64,000 nt of DNA. It comes from Parabacteroides sp. FAFU027. Lineage in GTDB: Bacteria; Bacteroidota; Bacteroidia; Bacteroidales; UBA7332. Shown piece after piece: positions 62,711 to 64,000 of this stretch. The position numbers were made by a program, and so were the translations under genes. The first letter of the stretch is position 1. Every line of letters begins with the position of its first letter. The stretch covers positions 1-64,000 of the forward strand of contig NZ_JAKZKV010000011.1 in assembly GCF_022808675.1 (NCBI RefSeq). Reading direction: 5' to 3'. The notes beneath the pieces are model-generated. The model ran no database searches and had not been told where the DNA came from. It saw only the letters and a list, made by a program, of their open reading frames with translations.

Positions 62711-63096
62711 GGTATAAAGGTTGTATGCAAATATAATACAACACACTGGCATATAGCAACTTTATTATGAAATAGACACGATATTGACCTTTTTTGATTG
62801 ATATTTTTCCGATTACTAATCTTCATTCCATTTCCCGAAATGACACAAAATCTATTAACAATAAAATAGTCGAATAAGAGGATTGAAAAATGCGGAAAGA
62901 GATTACTGCTTGTATTTCCTTGTCAGAATCTTTACCTTTGTCTAAAGACACTTTCTTTGAGCCTAATTCCGGCAAATGATTTGTTTTACAAATATGGTTT
63001 CTTCATGAAACAGGCATGCTAATAGGTTTGTAACCAAGAGTAAAACTCTTATGAGTTTTTCATCTTAAAAACCCAATAAGAAATAAATAAGGTCAT
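62711..63096. other. Divergent promoter region between the CotH and NAD+ synthetase genes
   Basis: No gene. Visible: the NAD+ synthetase promoter at 62909-62940, and a weak hairpin AAAACTC-TTAT-GAGTTTT around 63043-63060. No riboswitch was recognised. Confidence 0.55.
62909..62940 (+). promoter_or_regulatory. Promoter of the NAD+ synthetase gene
   Basis: CTTG (62909-62912), a 20-base spacer, then TACCTTTG (62933-62940), close to the Bacteroidota consensus. It would give a leader of about 150 bases. Confidence 0.6.
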
Positions 63097-64000
63097 ATGA
63101 AATACGGATTCATAAAAGTAGCAGCAGCAATTCCCGCTGTAAAAGTAGCCGATTGCCGTCTTAACCAGGAAGCAATTGACCGTTTATTGAAAGATGCTTT
63201 TGAACAACAGGTCGAAATCGTCTGCTTTCCCGAACTCAGCCTGACTGCATACACATGCGGAGACCTGTTTCATCAGCAGCTTCTTGTAGAAGAGGCTGAG
63301 AAAGAGCTGGACAAACTTCTGAAAGAAAATGTGGCAATCAGCACGGTCGGGATTATTGGCCTGCCTGTAAAGCTTGGAAACCAGCTTTTCAACTCTGCCG
63401 TTGTTTTTCAGAATGGGAAAATACTGGCGGTAATTCCGAAAACCTACCTGCCAAACTACAACGAGTTCTACGAAAAACGGTGGTTTGCATCTGCTCTTGA
63501 TACGGATGCCAAAGAGGTCATCCTTTGCGGACAGAAGGTACCTTTTGGAACTGACGTTTTGCTGAAATACCAGAATACAACTTTCGGTATTGAGCTTTGT
63601 GAAGACCTTTGGGTAGCAGTCCCACCAAGTAGCCGACATGCTGTAAATGGCGCCCAACTGATATTTAACCTCTCTGCCAGTGATGAAAATATTGGCAAAC
63701 ACGATTATCTGAAATCTTTGGTAACCCAGCAATCGGCACGTTGTATTGCCGGATATGTCTATGCTTCAAGTGGTTTTGGCGAATCGACCACCGACCTGGT
63801 CTTTGCCGGAAACGCTCTTATTGCAGAGAATGGCTCCATGATTGCCTCTTCCAAACGCTTTTCTTTTGACGAGCAGCTTGTCATCAGCGAAATAGATATA
63901 GAAAAACTATCAAACGACCGGCAGAAAAACAGCGCTTTTCAGTTAGGTAAGCGTCAGATTGACTCACCCGATTATCGTATCGTAGAGTGTGATTCTCTCC
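63097..64000 (+). CDS. nadE: Glutamine-dependent NAD+ synthetase, 5' part
   Basis: Last step of NAD+ synthesis. The frame is open from the ATG at 63097 to the window edge (301 codons), so the C-terminal synthetase domain is missing. The visible part is the nitrilase-fold glutaminase domain: MKYGFIKVAAAIPAVKVADC start, catalytic Glu in CFPELSLTAYTCGD (about 46), Lys in AVIPKTYLPNYNEFYEKRWF (about 115) and Cys in IELCEDLW (about 169). Then NLSASDENIGKHDY. The order and length match the two-domain NadE of Bacteroidota, usually about 640-680 residues. Confidence 0.95.
   Translation, partial: MKYGFIKVAAAIPAVKVADCRLNQEAIDRLLKDAFEQQVEIVCFPELSLTAYTCGDLFHQQLLVEEAEKELDKLLKENVAISTVGIIGLPVKLGNQLFNSAVVFQNGKILAVIPKTYLPNYNEFYEKRWFASALDTDAKEVILCGQKVPFGTDVLLKYQNTTFGIELCEDLWVAVPPSSRHAVNGAQLIFNLSASDENIGKHDYLKSLVTQQSARCIAGYVYASSGFGESTTDLVFAGNALIAENGSMIASSKRFSFDEQLVISEIDIEKLSNDRQKNSAFQLGKRQIDSPDYRIVECDSL

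Overview
The window is a chromosomal segment of a Bacteroidota bacterium, most likely order Bacteroidales. The signs are the 16S rRNA 5' end, TAnnTTTG-type -7 promoter boxes, two SusC/SusD pairs with an ECF sigma/FecR switch, type IX secretion (T9SS) sorting tails of both the A and B kinds, a PorP/SprF protein, and a Bacteroides-type inositol-lipid gene set. Placement near Paludibacteraceae is only a guess. No phage, plasmid, CRISPR or transposase gene was seen.

Layout. 0-1 kb: start of an rRNA operon on the minus strand with two tandem promoters, then a hairpin-rich spacer. 1-7.4 kb: a minus-strand RND efflux operon (outer-membrane factor, adaptor, pump) and a divergently regulating TetR repressor set; matching 13-bp operator-like palindromes lie in front of tetR and of the efflux operon. 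7.6-14.8 kb: a 2,069-residue SprB-like adhesin with a T9SS type B tail, followed by its PorP/SprF partner. 15.2-16.5 kb: class II DNA photolyase. 16.6-20.1 kb: an AT-rich block with a 21-bp palindromic repeat array, a lipoprotein gene, an attC-like site and a TPR gene, bounded by a 69/70-bp direct repeat. 20.2-22.3 kb: a small membrane protein, an ECF sigma factor with a coupled membrane protein, and MITE-like repeats.

22.5-38.2 kb is a polysaccharide utilisation locus: sigma factor, FecR anti-sigma, SusC2-SusD2, SusC1-SusD1 (all minus), and a divergent T9SS-exported PL1 pectate lyase. A terminator and a new -7 box separate the two SusCD pairs. Next to it are a phenolic acid decarboxylase and a divergent AraC regulator, so the region as a whole suggests use of plant cell-wall pectin and its phenolics. 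39.9-42.1 kb holds an orphan metal ABC permease, shikimate kinase and RNase H.

42.1-46.9 kb is an inositol-phospholipid-type cluster (nucleotidyltransferase, ATP-grasp, CDP-alcohol phosphatidyltransferase, HAD phosphatase, inositol-3-phosphate synthase). It runs into a glycan-assembly region (47-56.4 kb): five glycosyltransferases (two GT4, three GT2-like), one GT87-like membrane protein, a WaaP-like kinase and a polysaccharide deacetylase, with a nitroreductase inserted. The last part has thiol peroxidase, recA with a palindromic candidate operator at its start site, an ADP-forming acyl-CoA ligase, a T9SS-exported CotH kinase and the 5' part of NAD+ synthetase.

The most unusual signal is a pair of intergenic arrays (16791-17063, 13 units; 50753-51172, 20 units). 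Each is made of degenerate palindromic units that keep an exact 21-bp period, about two turns of B-DNA, without any indel, although the two unit sequences are unrelated. I do not recognise this as a described element class.
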